In this document: piece after piece, positions 1 to 12,800 of the stretch
Position numbering within the stretch: the stretch's first letter is position 1
Layout of the letters: every line of letters begins with the position of its first letter
NCBI GenBank assembly: GCA_013187285.1
Contig: JABMIG010000075.1
Coordinates: 496,001-560,000, forward strand
Length of the DNA: 64,000 nt
Origin: Cyclotella cryptica
Lineage: Eukaryota > Bacillariophyta > Thalassiosirophyceae > Thalassiosirales > Thalassiosiraceae
Direction: 5' to 3'
The notes under the pieces: generated by a model
Databases searched by the model: none
Told to the model about the DNA's origin: nothing
What the model saw: only the letters and a program-made list of their open reading frames with translations
Program-made: the position numbers and the translations under genes

Positions 1-25
1 TCTTCGATCTTGAATCTTGCTTTTG

Positions 26-1470
26 TCAACGATGATCATTCGTCATCTTGTTTTGTTGCCGTGTTGCCTTCCCCTTCTTGCTTCCATGCCTTGTCCTGTT
101 CTTTTCACGAATTCTTGCAGTTAATGCATGTGATTTAGTTTCTATATCAGTAATGTATAGACCCAATAGATTCGATAGTTCCTTCCTTGATTTCTCTTTG
201 TGGCCCCGACCGTTCATGCAATAACAAAGCTGCAACATTAAATACCATAAATCTGTTTTACATCCAGCTATTCTCTTACCTTTGCTGAGTTTTACCAGCT
301 CGGACCAGAATCCTTCACAATGGTTGCTGCTGCCTAACTTGGCAATCTTATCAATTGTCTTGGCGTTGAATCTCTTGTTAATTATTTTTTCAAGAACAAT
401 AATGCCCTCCTCGGACAGATCCATCGCTGTCTTGTGCCTCTTAGATCGGTTGATTGCTTCTGTATTGACTTGTTCTTCTATCCATTCTGGATGTTCATTA
501 TGAACTTTGATATAGCTACAGATTCTCTTGCTTGCAGTAGGTGTGTTCGTTGCAATGGTGTCGGATAATAGTACGAAGTTGTTCCAAGCACTCATTACGT
601 GTAATGTCATGTCCAACATGATTGCTGTACTCTTTAACAGCCTTGGTGATGTCTGACAAAATACTCCTTATTTGTTGGTTAGAGAGACAGTTCTTTCCGC
701 AGAAGGACGTGTCTTTGTCTCTGAGTTTATACATTTTGTTGCTATTATTCTTCACGGTGTGACCGATGTCTGGAAAGTGTTTGGCCTTGTTGTCAACAAC
801 AGATCCTAAAATCTCATGTTGCTTGCCGATGAAGTTATTCGGTCCTGAAATGTCAATATCTGCGACAACTTGATCGATTAATACATAAGTTGAGGCATCT
901 CGTGGCTTGTCGTCACTGCCAAAGAGAAGGTTTTGTGCAGCCTGCTACCTTCAAATTCTTCGGCACCTGCAGAGGAATAGTTGGATTTACGGTAGCAAGT
1001 CCCTTCATGATTTAAAGGGAATCTGTGAAGGTCCTCAACAGTAAATTCATTTCCTTGTGCCTCCCACTCTTCTATCTGTCTGTTTAATGTTAAAGTACAA
1101 CGGATATATTTATTCTCCGAACGAAGTGGTGGATAGGTTATTCCATGTCAATGTAAACCAAATACAAACAAAGAAACAGACAGTGCTCACTTGAGAATGT
1201 ACTAATGCAATTGGAACACGGACAACGCCACTCTGAACGATCAAAGCTGTTTCACTACTCTTTACTTTGTGATCATAACACCGCTGCACTCCGCAACCAT
1301 CCATTGCCGCAGGACCCGGTGTTGCCTGACACCATTCACCATCGTAAAGGAAATATATTGGTTCGTAATCCTGTAATTGCTGGCAAGCTTCGAAGTGCTC
1401 CTTGAGATTCTCCTCTTGCCTCTTTTCAATAACTGTGACATTGCTCCATGGATTTTTAAGTTGATATACG
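26..1470 (-). pseudogene. Degenerate unrecognised coding region, part on the left of the Ty3 insertion
   Basis: Several minus-strand open segments lie here (about 26–619, 516–755 and 1110–1470). They read as real protein: one contains SNHCEGFWSELVKLSKGKR followed by an aromatic-rich helix and a basic tail (TRIREKNRTRHGSKKGK-like composition), another contains PIYFLYDGEWCQATPG. The pattern of conserved Asn/His/Glu then Trp and a Lys-rich end is reminiscent of the C-terminal part of DDE transposases, but I cannot assign a family. The segment runs off the left edge of the window. It is broken into more than one frame, so it is probably a decayed mobile-element protein rather than a host gene. 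A second minus-strand part lies on the other side of the LTR element at 7.9–9.05 kb. Confidence 0.5.
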
Positions 1471-1472
1471 TT

Positions 1473-1896
1473 TGACATAGGCCAAGAATCTGGAGATTCC
1501 AGGTGGAACTCTATGAGTCTCCTTCGCATTGTTTGACACAGAGGAAGGACTCAAAAGTCATAAGATATGAGTCTCTCAGAAATCATATCCAAACAGGATT
1601 GCTCTTCTCAAGAAACCACCATACACATTGTAGGTGATTTCTTCAGTTGAATATACAATAGAGGTTTTCCTTCTCAGGAACCTTCACATGGGACACTTCC
1701 TTTGGGCAGTTGAATATGGGCCAGTCATGGAACTGCCACAAATCACTGCCAATCTCTCCCATGATCATTTGTGTCTTTTTATGCATGAGATAACTAGTAT
1801 CTCATTCATCACTTGTACAGTAGTGTTAAGCTCATAAAAAGACAAAGTCAGCAAAGTCTACAATAAGATTTTTTAAATACTTTCTGGCTTAGGTCA
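1473..1896 (+). repeat. 5' LTR of the Ty3-type element
   Basis: 424-bp repeat matching 7501–7924 except for about seven single-base differences. Starts TGACATAGGCCAAG and ends GCTTAGGTCA. Confidence 0.93.
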
Positions 1897-4800
1897 CTAT
1901 CAATTGCTAACCTACTCGAGCAAATTTTTTTTGGACCGTCTGTCCATCGCCGCACTGTCTTTCGGCGGTCCTTCACCGTTGAGCTGACCACCGTCCGTTC
2001 AACTCCATCGTGTCTGTCCTCCGCCAGTCCAGCGTTCAGCATCCACGTGTTTGCCCGCCGAGCCACCGTCTTTCGTGCGCCGGTAAGTAGTAGCACCACG
2101 TCTGCGCTACGTGATCCCGCCGCCAACAAGATTCGTGCCAATCATGTCTCCTTCGAGTGCGAACCGCCACGAAGCTCCTACAAGACCCTTTTCCTTGGAA
2201 CAAGTCTCGGAGCAGCCCTCTCAAGAATGTCTGCTGAGAAGATGGCCCCTATTGGGCTTAAGAACCAAGAGTGCAAGCGCGGAAGAGGTGGCGAGAAAGC
2301 CCCTATCCGTTATGTGCCGGATCGGGACCCAGTCCAGGAAGCTTTGGACCTCAAGCCTGAGACCCTCAAGTGCACCCTCGCAAACGGGTCAGAAACCTGA
2401 GTCACGGTTTGGTCTGGACACAGTACCAACGAGCAGTTTGTACTGCACGTGAACAAGGCGTATAGCACCGCCAAGAAAATGGGCCTAATTCCCACCTGCG
2501 ATGATGCCGAAAAGGCATATGAGTTGAAAAAAGGTGATTGGAAGGCTGTTCTACGTGAACTTGCCGATGACCCCCTCAGCAAGACTGAGAAAGAGAAAAA
2601 GACCACAGAGTCACTCTCCCTAAAGGCCGACATGCTCGCCTTAAGGACAAAAATGACCGACTCGGCCCTAGAAGTTTTTCAACTCTACGCCAACCTTCTC
2701 ACTGAGGAGGCACGTCAGCCCTGGGACTTAATTGTCAAGGAGCAGACAGAGTCAAGTCCCTTTCACGACATCTTCGAGTCGAAGGAAGAAGTCACCGGGC
2801 AAACCGTCCAAGTCATTCAGGAGGTGCCAGTTACTCCACCTCCAATCGTGTTTCGCACATGACGCAGGCAAAAATTTGAAGTTCTATATTTCAAATTGCC
2901 TCAAGAAGCCCAACAAGGTTCGGGTGCGTCAGTTTGTGCAGCGCGTGATGCAGCTGAACAACTACGTGGAAGACCTCCCATGTTTGTATTACAGCCCAAG
3001 CGCAAGTACAATGACCCAACAGGTCTACTCCTTCACTGAAGCGGAACTTGCATGCCATATATTGCGCATGTGTCCGTTGAAGTGGCAGGACCAGTACCAC
3101 TTGCTTGAAAAGTGCTATCCCGAAGGGGTTAAACCACTATTGTTCATTCTTGAGCGAATTGAGGTGGAGCACCCAGTGGATGAGAGGCAGTCGTCTTCTA
3201 AGCCTGCAAAGGCCCAAGGATCTGAACAGCCCTCCAAGAAGTTCGCGCTAGGTGCACGAATTCCCAAGAAGCCCAAGCAAGCACGCACGGAGTATACACG
3301 TGTAGACAAGAACTGCAAGCTATGCAAAAAGCATGAGGGCACACACACCACGCATAACACCGCGGAGTGTCGCCGGTACAACAAAGACGGAACTCCTACG
3401 CGAGGTACTTTTGGGCAAGCTGCACGAAAGTCCCGCGAGGACAGTTGCCCCAAGAAGTCCTACGCCCAGGTCTTGGCTTGTATGGAGAAACTTGAGAAGT
3501 CTCTCAAGAAAGCCAACAAAAAAGGCAAGAAACGTCGCCGTCGCGAAGAAAGTGACAGCAATTCCGACTCATCCTGAAGTGTTGGGTCGGGTAGTACCAG
3601 GGAAAATCAAAATAGATGTAAGAAAATTAAAACTAGCCATGAGTTAGCTACTTACACTACCCCTGGTCTGATAAAAACTACCAGTAACCAAAAATTAGAA
3701 TTAAATGACAAAATTTTAATTCCGGATTATTTGAGTCCCTTAGTGGACGTAACTTTGAAAAATCTCAAAGACACCTGGAACTTATCCACTAACTTTGATG
3801 TAGATCCCAACTCAGTGAGGGACACCCTACATAAATCAAAGTCAATTGAGCCATCTAACCTACGAAAATCAATGGACTCAATAACAGCAGTACTAGCTGT
3901 ACAAAAATTAGCGACTGTAAGTCAGTCCTCGACAAAACTCAAACACTTGTCCAGGAGTCGCAAAAACAACTTCTTGAGAGTACTATTGGACACTGGTTCC
4001 GATGGTGACCTCATGTTCCATGAAAAAGGAACCACCAAGCGTTTTCCCTACTTGACTAGGCAGGTGTCAAAGTCTTGGCACACGTCGAATGGGTGCTTCC
4101 AAACCAAAGGAAGAGGCGAAGTTACTCTAAAATTCCTAGAGTACTCCAACAGCAAGGAATACACAGTTAAACCTGATGTTGTGGAGTATGATGGTAAAAG
4201 ATGACTAAGCCAGCGTTTGACCTCATCTTAGGTGTAAAAACACTGAGAGAGCTTGGAATTGTTCTAGATTTTCGAACAAAGGATATTACCATTGATGAGA
4301 TCATCTTGCCGATGAGAGACATCAACAGTCTGTCAACTAGCTCTAAGATTGAAAAAGCTTGGTCAGTTAACCACAGCATGATTCATGAACCACGTAGTAC
4401 TGAGGAAGCCACTCAGCGTGCAGTTCACATCTTAGATGCAAAATATGAAAAAGCAGACCTCCAATCAGTTGTTGACAACAATTGTCCTCACCTTAGTCTA
4501 CAAGATAAAAACAAGTTGTTGGAGCTCCTCCGTAAATACGAGGACCTCTTTGATGGTACACTAGGTGATTGGAATACTGAGCCTGTCTCCTTCGAACTGA
4601 AGGAAGGTGCAAAACAGTACCATGGCAGAGCCTACCCAGTGCCGCATTCAGTCAAAGAGACCCTCATGAAAGAGCTCAAAAGACTATGTGACCTAGGGGT
4701 ACTACAGTGGCAGCCTGCATCTGAATGGGCTTCACCATCATTCATAGTACCAAAAAAGATCAGACTGTACGTTTCCTAAGTGATTTTAGAGAAGTAAACA

Positions 4801-7500
4801 AAAGGATAGTTAGAAAACCATTCCCATTACCTAAAATTAGTACAGTCATGCAAGAGTTAGAAGGTTTCACTTTTGCCACAGCCCTTGATTTGAACATGGG
4901 CTACTACACCATTAGGTTGGATCCAGATGCATCCAAAATCTGCACCATTATATTTCCATGGGGTAAGTACTCTTACCTCAGGTTACCAATGGGAATTGCT
5001 GGTTCTCTGGACATATTTCAATCAAAAATGACGGAACTAATGGCCACCCTTGAGTTCGAAAGAGCTTACATTGATGATCTACTATGCATCACCAAGGGAA
5101 CCCTAGAAGACCACCTGGCTAAATTGGAATTGGTCCTCTCCAGACTGCAAGATGCGAACCTAAAAGTAAATGCTCGCAAATCAAACTTCTGTGCCATTGA
5201 AACAGAATATCTTGGGTACATCCTTCACGAGAGGGAATTAAACCACAACCCAAGAAGGTACAGTCGATACTTGCACTGACACCGCCCCAAAATGTCAAAG
5301 ACCTCCGTAGATTTCTTGGCATGGTCCAATACTATCGAGATCTTTGGGCACGGCGCAGCGAAATGCTTGCCCCACTCACAAGCCTAGTAGGCAAGTGTGG
5401 TCATACCAAACAATCCAAACTTCTCAAGGTTAAAAAGAAACCTTGGAAATGGACTGAGGAACATCAAAAAGCATTCGATGACGTAAAGGCCACTATCGCC
5501 AAAGATGTGTCCTTGGCCTACCCTGATTACTCAAAAGGGTTTGAGATCTATACTGATGGATCCAAGAGACAACTTGGAGCCGTCATTACTCAGAACAACC
5601 AGCCAATTGCATTTTTCAGCAGAAAACTCTCTGTCTGTCAGCAAAAATACAGCGTAACCGAAATTGAACTTCTAGCCATTGTTGAAACACTCAAAGAATT
5701 CAAAGGAATGCTGTGGGGCCAGCCAATTGTAGTCTACACAGACCACAAAAACCTCATGCAAGATGCACTCGGTTTAACCTGTGACAGGGTTTACCGTTGG
5801 CGTTTATTACTAGAGGAATATGGTCCTGAAATCGTGTACATCAAGGGAATCCACAACACAGTTGCGGATGCGATTTCACGCCTTGACTTTGGTCCAACAA
5901 AGGACGTTAAGGAAAACTGGATGACCTTCACAAAATGCTGGTGTTATTACACTATGCAAGCAGAAGAGGACCCATCCCCGGTCAAACACTCAGACCTCAT
6001 GAACTATGTGTTTGCTAACCGCAGCGAAGAGAATGCGATCTATCCCCTAACAGTTCGGGAGATTGCCGCAGCTCAACAAACGGATAAAACGCTGGATAAA
6101 CTCAGCCTGCTGGAGGCATACAAACCTCAGCTGGTGGAAAATGTTCAAGTACTGTGCAAGGATGGCAAACTTGTCATCCCACAGGAACTCCAGCAGCGAG
6201 CAGTACAGTGGTACCATCACTATCTGCAGCATCCTGGGACAACCCATCTCGAAGAAACTCTTGCGCTGCAATGTATTGGAAAGGTTTGAGACACTCTGTC
6301 CGCACCTTTGTCAAAAATTGTCATAAATGCCAAGTCAACAAACGACGCCAACATAAGTACGGTAAATTGCCTACAAAATTGGTTGTATCAAATCCCTGGG
6401 AGGTACTATGTGTGGACCTAATCGGACCATACACTCTCAAGGGCAAAGACGGCACTGAAATTGACTTTATGTGTGTCACAATGATAGATCCAGCTACCAG
6501 TTGGTTCAAAATTGTGGAACTACCGGTAACTGAATTCAATTCTGTTACTCCCAAGGGTAAAAGGGCCTCAAGGGTACTAACACACATAATAAACCTAAAG
6601 AAGCATACTTTGATAAATCATCAGCACAAGTTGGCTCTTTAGTAAACAAGATCTGGTTTAGCCGTTACCCACGTTGTCAAGTAATCATTTACGACAATGG
6701 AAGCGAGTTCAAGCTCAATTTTGAAACCCTATGTGATTCATACGGTATCAAGGGTAAGCCAACCAGCATCAAGAACCCCCAAGCAAACACAATACCAGAA
6801 CGGATGCATCAAGTAATAATGACAATGCTCCATACTGCTGAATTAGACATGGCCAATACAGTGGCTCCTAGTGACATAGCAGACTTCCTCACTGATGCTG
6901 CATGGGCCGTTCGCTCCACATACCACACGGTACTCAAAGCCTCTCCAGGTGCAGCAATATTTGGCAGGGACATGCTTGACATTCCCTTCCTAGCTGACTG
7001 GAACAAAATAGGAGATCACAGGCAACGCCAAACCGATCGCAACACCGAACGGGAAAACAAGTCTCACGTCAATTGGGATTATAAAATTGGTGATAGAGTA
7101 CTTCTTCGCAAAGAAGGTATCCTCTGCAAATCAGAAAGCAAATACCATAAAGATCCTTGGACTATATCGACAGTCCATACGAATGGTACCATCAGGGTTC
7201 ACCGCGGAACAAAATCAGAAAGATTGAACATTAGGAGAGTAACACCATACTTTGACACTACAGACACTTAAACTAAAGAACATGTCAGTGAATCACTCTT
7301 ACTCCTCTCTCCACTAACACTTACGCTTGAAATAATGCTTTGTAGTCACTGCTCAGCCAGGAAAGTCTTGTATCACCAGTATAACTCGGTACACAAAAAC
7401 AAGTGTCTTCCACTCACACAAAACGGCCTCCCCATTTTTCCTTTCCACAGGAAAGGTTTTTTTCACACACCTCACCTGACCCTCCATTCGTGGGGGCGAG

Positions 7501-7924
7501 TGACATAGGCCAAGAATCTGGAGATTCCAGGTGGAACTCTATGAGTCTCCTTCGCATTGTTTGACACAGAGGAAGGACACAAAAGTCATAAGATATGAGT
7601 CTCTCAGAAATCATATCCAAACAGGATTGCTCTTCTCAAGAAACCACCATACACATTGTAGGTGTTTTCTTCAGTTGAATATACAATAGAGGTTTTCCTT
7701 CTCAGGAACCTTCACATGGGACAGTTCCTTTGGGCAGTTGAATATGGGCCAGTCATGGAACTACCACAAATCATTGCCAATTTCTCCCATGATCATTTGT
7801 GTCTTTTTATGCATGAGATAACTAGTATCTCATTCATCACTTGTACAGTAGTGTTAAGCTCATAAAAAAACAAAGTCAGCAAAGTCTACAATAAGATTTT
7901 TTAAATACTTTCTGGCTTAGGTCA
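7501..7924 (+). repeat. 3' LTR of the Ty3-type element
   Basis: Same length and ends as the 5' copy. The base run that follows (acttt) nearly matches the run before the 5' LTR (acgtt). Confidence 0.93.
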
Positions 7925-7926
7925 AC

Positions 7927-9046
7927 TTTTGATTACGCCGGGTCATAGTTTTAATGCCAACTGATCCTTGAAGAAATCCAATGAGCTTCTCATGATTTAT
8001 GCTGTTGACTCTCGCACCCATTGCTAATTCAAGATTAAGAGCTGGTTGTAGCTTTGACCAACCCTTACCTCGTTGGACTACACTTCTAATTCACTTGCAG
8101 TTTTGCAATCGAAAGCGTTCCCTACAGCGACAGCACGTCCAATATTGATCAATCCCTGCAGCATAACGTTTGTCCATTTATGTGATCTCAAGAGGTGCTG
8201 AGTATTGAGCAGCATGCCGGGTTAGATTATGAATGAACTCAGTCATCATACGCAAATTAAAAATACCGTAACCATCGTCTACTATGTGAGAGAACTCTGC
8301 TGGTTCCTCATTGAGATCAAATTTGTAACAATCACTGTATTCATCATTGTCATCACGACTGCAATCATCAAAATCAATGGTCCCATCATCGCTGCAGCAT
8401 TGTTCAAAGTCAACATGTTCATTGGAATCACATTCGTTGTCATTGGAATCACATTCGTTGTCATTGACCTTACAGTTATTGTGTGACATCTTGGTTTGTT
8501 GTCTGCATTGCCACTCCCAGTATTCCGCTCTCAACTGAGATTGCCATTAGTTAGGGCTGCGGTATTTTGTTGGTTGCGTAAAGCCGCTGCCCAGACTTTG
8601 GATTGCGAATGAGAATCATTGTCAAATTGTACTAGTGCTTTATTTACCATCGCCAACGTATTAGCTGTTTCTTGTGTTGATTTGAAGTAGTCGCATTGTG
8701 GTGTAATTGGAAGACGTTTGGATCCTTTAAGGTCAATTCGTTGATCGAGAGGAGTCCCGCTTTCATTCAAATAGATGACTGGACAATAATAGGGAGTTTT
8801 ACCCTCATGGCGCCTCGTCAAGAAAGACTCGCCTCTGTTAACTTTTTTCAATGCCTACGCAATCATATTTGTGGTCAGAGCTTTATCTATTCCACAGTGG
8901 ATAAGCCTATCCCGCATCTCTTCAATTGTGACCCAATACTTATTATTTTGTTGTGGTGTTTGGTTGTTGAGTATCAAAATATTCTTCATAACATCTTTTT
9001 CCAAATTGATGTCACTCATGATAAGCACAACTTGGTTTTTCAATAA
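7927..9046 (-). pseudogene. Degenerate unrecognised coding region, part on the right of the Ty3 insertion
   Basis: Minus-strand open segments at about 8178–8534, 8531–8851 and 8855–9043 look protein-coding: one has a pattern like TPYYCPVIYLNESGTPLDQR, another a strongly acidic Asp/Asn/Cys stretch (CDSNDNECDSNEHVDF) followed by FDLNEEPAEFSHIVDDGYG. Their order suggests the N-terminal part of the same minus-strand gene whose other part lies at 26–1470. The likely start is near 9043 (or the internal Met at about 9019). The region is broken. I do not recognise the family; a DNA-transposon protein is my best guess from the repeat-rich context. An alternative is a lineage-specific host gene killed by the LTR insertion. 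Confidence 0.45.
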
Positions 9047-9886
9047 TGAACTGAGAATTTGTGCAATTGGCAGTGTGTTGTAATGGAGGTCACGAAGGAA
9101 CTGTGAGTGATTGCAATAATGTTGACGAAGAGCTGCAGTGGAGTTGGATTGAGTGTGGGGCAGTGCTCTCGTCGCGAGGCAGTGACAGGGGTTGTTAATC
9201 TGCGTGCGTAAAATTGTGCTGTGCGTGAACTGTTACAGCACAAAAACGAAGATAGCTAGTGACAGACGGTTTGTGGTGGATGATCGACGATGTAAAGGGG
9301 GACAGACGGGTGAAGTCGGAATGTTATTGGCACCTTTGGTTTTTCTGAAACGAGTGTTCATTTACAGCGGATTATTTACCATGGTGCAGTTGTGTAAAAT
9401 GGTTTGGGTGGGATGATGGGAAGTCAAGAATTTCGTGTGCTCCCGCCAAAAGAAAGCAAAAAAAAATAAGTGACACCGTCACCTTAAATGGGATCCAGGA
9501 TCTCAACCTGGCCAAACCTGCCATGAAAGGATAACCCTACCTATAGGTTAAGGTCTAGTTACCATAGGTAGATCGTAACTAAACCTAAGTACTTCAGTTA
9601 ACTTAATGCTGGCACACACTCAGTGGGCGACCCTACATGTGGTAGTCTAGTCAAGCCCTGTCATCTCGCACAGATGTGCGGAATCACGTGGCTTCCCCGG
9701 TATTGCCTACTTGACGCGACCATCCATCACAACTACCACCTGGTAACAGCTCTAACAGCCCTGTCCCATCCCCCCTCGCAGTCCGCACAACGCACACGTC
9801 CTACTACCGTTGGAACCACCATGGAAATTCATAACTCGTGTCATTTGCATTAAACAACGACCCATCCCACTCACATCCACAGAACA
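9047..9886. other. Intergenic stretch upstream of the KH-domain gene
   Basis: No coding sequence recognised. It holds a sequence matching an E2F-type site in inverse orientation at 9441–9451 (TCCCGCCAAAA), and a palindromic AT-rich patch around 9535–9600 (CCTATAGG and related words). The last ~270 bases are C-rich and probably contain the 5' UTR and promoter of the gene starting at 9887. Confidence 0.4.
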
Positions 9887-12800
9887 ATGACAACCACAAA
9901 CAAAGCCGCAAACAAACCCATCGACCCACCTGCCAAAGACTTTGAAGATGACGACGCAGACGAAGACGACGACGACGACACCGTTGTTGGGACCTGCCTT
10001 CATTGCAACTGCCCTCCCCCTCCCCGCTCAGCCCGGGGGAGCAGCGGCCCGTTCTCGGGAGGGTGTCTACCCTGTCCCGCTTCCGATCCGTGTGCAGCGG
10101 CTGCTAGTACGGTTTCGTCGCCGGCGAATGCTACGAGGGTGCAAGTTTCGTGTGATGACTGCCGTTCATTTATTTGTGACGGTGAGTTTGTATTTCAGTA
10201 TTCACTGTTTGTGTTGTTTGCTTTCGCAAAACCCTCCCACTCGTATGATTTTTAACGCCCTCTTTATTCTTCCCAGGATGCCATTGGTGCCATGAGTTCC
10301 AGGCTAACCACGAAATCAGAGTCTGTGACAGATGCGACGCCTTTTATTGCCGGGCTTGCGATGAAATGGATCAGTGCGAGGATTGCAGCGAGGTAGTTTG
10401 TAACACGTGTTCGACGCTGATGAGTTGCAAATTTTGTGGGTGTGGTCTGTGTGAAGACTGCGCAACTGCTTGCGGAAGGTAGGATTTGAAATATCTGGTG
10501 TCCAACTCTCGTCTGACTGCCTTCTCATCGCGCTATATTTTTATGCACCTGTTAAATAACGTTGCTGAATCACAACAACCTCAGATGTGGAATAGTCCTC
10601 TGTGCCCGCGATGCCAAATTTGCAGTAGAATGCGACACTTGCAAAATGTCCTATTGTCTTGTTTGTCTCGCCTCTGGAACGAAGGACCCCTGTGTCCGTT
10701 GCGGCCATCGGCCATCCAAACGTGTCGAACAGTTGGTGCATTTGAGACTTAAATCTATTTATAAAGCATTCAAGCAATCTGGTGCTTCTACGGGGGGAGG
10801 ACCGGGACCGCCTATCAGTGGGGATGTAGGATGTAATCCGTCCGGGGAGGATGCATCTGCTGCCAAAAGTGGAGGGGGGAGGGACACGTCTTCTATTTAT
10901 AGGGGGAAATACTCTTCTGCATTGCGTTCATTAACCGAAAATGAGTCAATGGGCCTTCGAAATATGGAAGGGTCCTCTAATTTTGATCAATCTATGGCGA
11001 ATGAGGTGGCAGCTGTTTTACAAACTGCGTCGAATTCAATGTCTTCAGGTGGGGGAGACGACCAACGGCGGTCGAGGGGGAGACGAGTTTCATCACATCC
11101 ACCACCACCTTTTTCTACCCACGACCATGGCCAACACCCAAGATCCAGGAGTCAACAACATGTACCTTCGCGCTCTAGCACGTCTCCTCATTGGAGAAGA
11201 ACACAAGAAGAAATTGAGGCAGCAACGGCTGCAGCGGAAGCTTCAGCAGAGGCAGCAGCGGCGGCTCTTTTGGCAGAACTTGACGAAGAAGAAATAGCTG
11301 GTTCTAGTAAAAAAGGCAAAAAGAAAAAGAAAAAGAAAGACAAAAAGAAAGAGGCAGCGGGTGAGACCATTTTAGAAAAGTCGACACCGAGTGTTGACGT
11401 TGCTACTCCTGTGGAAAAGTCAACGCCCAATGATGTAGACAGCAAGATCAGTGCACCTTCAAATAAAAAGAAAGGCCCTAAATCGGATCATGTCTCCAAA
11501 ACTGTCCCATTAGAAGATGAATCTTCTGATGACGAAGAAATTATATTAGAGCAATTAGTTGGTATGAACAAATCATCTTCGAGGCCTCCGAAAAAGGAAA
11601 AGAAAGACGAGGAGAAGGAAAAAATAACTGAGCCACTTATCGAACCGTCACCACCCCCGCCGCCGTCCAATGAGGCAGCTCCTGAGTTGGAGAAGGAGCT
11701 GTCCCTTTTGATATCCAATAATGATGAAGATGGTCTCGAAGAGTTTTTGTCTAACTTGAAAGGAGTCCCTGGTCTGGCAGTGTTGCGTAAAGCTGCAAAG
11801 AAAGCGTTGAAACGAGTGAAAGATGAGAAGTCACCTCCCGAAGCGAAGCCGCAGAAACAAAGTAGCAGTAGTGGCAATGCCAAATCGTCAACCTCAACAC
11901 AAGATGCCAAACCTGTCGCAAAGAAAGCACATGTTTCAGTGCCTCAAAATAACTCATCGCAGTCGTCATCACCATTGAACCCTTCCTCTACTGCAGGTGC
12001 CCAGCATGAACCTTTGTTGAGAGTTGTGTCTCGCACCCAATCGGCCGTTGGGGGGGTATCGTCTAAGGGTGTTGTATCCAGTTCGACCTCGGTTCCGGCT
12101 ACTGCTCGAGCGGAATGTGTGATGCACATGTCCCCTTCTGTAGTAGGATGGGTGATCGGCAAGGGTGGACAAAGAATAAGAGACATGATGGAAGAAAGCG
12201 GTGCCAAGATTTGGATCGATCAGGAATCGATGGGAGCTAAAGATGCGCGTGTTGTGTATGTCAGTGGGAAAAGGTCAGCTGTAGATTCAGCAGTGAGAAT
12301 GGTCAAAGATTTGATTGCCAAAGCTCCTGTTGCCGCAAGTGCAGCAGTAGCCCAGGGGACTGTCCAAGCTGCAGGGGTGGTTTCTCAGGCAACGCCAGCC
12401 TCATCAAAGTCTGCATCTCCAGTTGTTACTACTGATACGGCTGTGTCATTTCCAGAGACCGCTTCATCATTTGCGGCAGCCGCAGCCCATGTGTCGAAAC
12501 CATCCGCAGTGGCTGCTGCCACCGTCCCTGGTCCCAAATCTTCCGTCTCGAAAAAGGCCCCGGCGCAGGGATGGTCGAATGTTGACTCTGCCGCTCCACT
12601 CGAACATGCACCAAAACCTTCCGCACCTGTAACCAAACCACCTGCGCCGACCACTCCTTCTCTTGATACTGACGACCCGTCCAAAAATGGTGCCCCTTTG
12701 ACTGGTGCGGCGGAACAACCTTCGAACACAGTGACCTCTGAAATAGCTTGTGATCCTCAGTTCGTGGCATTGCTTCTAGGACGTGATGGGCTGGCTGCGA

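Larger units (their letters stand above)
1473..7924 (+). mobile_element. Ty3-type (Metaviridae-like) LTR retrotransposon, broken
   Basis: Two direct repeats of 424 bp (1473–1896 and 7501–7924) begin TGACATAGG and end AGGTCA, the usual TG…CA form. I count about seven substitutions between them, so insertion looks recent (about 98% identity). The flanking five bases are acgtt and acttt, a target duplication with one difference. Parts in order on the plus strand: gag-like region about 2050–3580 with a basic C-terminal tail; aspartic protease about 3970–4300 (LLDTGSDGDLM); reverse transcriptase about 4620–5270 (the catalytic tract reads YIDDLL); RNase H about 5480–5890 (YTDGSKRQLGAVI); and integrase about 6240–7270 (zinc-binding HxxC region, then core). 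The RT-RH-IN order identifies Ty3 rather than copia. Coding is interrupted by a handful of breaks, so it is a fossil. It sits inside minus-strand coding DNA. Confidence 0.93.

Noticed and set aside
9480-9620. Possible tRNA-like sequence
   Set aside because: No convincing A and B boxes or cloverleaf could be drawn; no tRNA was found anywhere in the window.
11488-11910. 140-aa open frame antisense to the KH gene
   Set aside because: Ser/Phe-rich shadow of an acidic/Lys-rich coding region.
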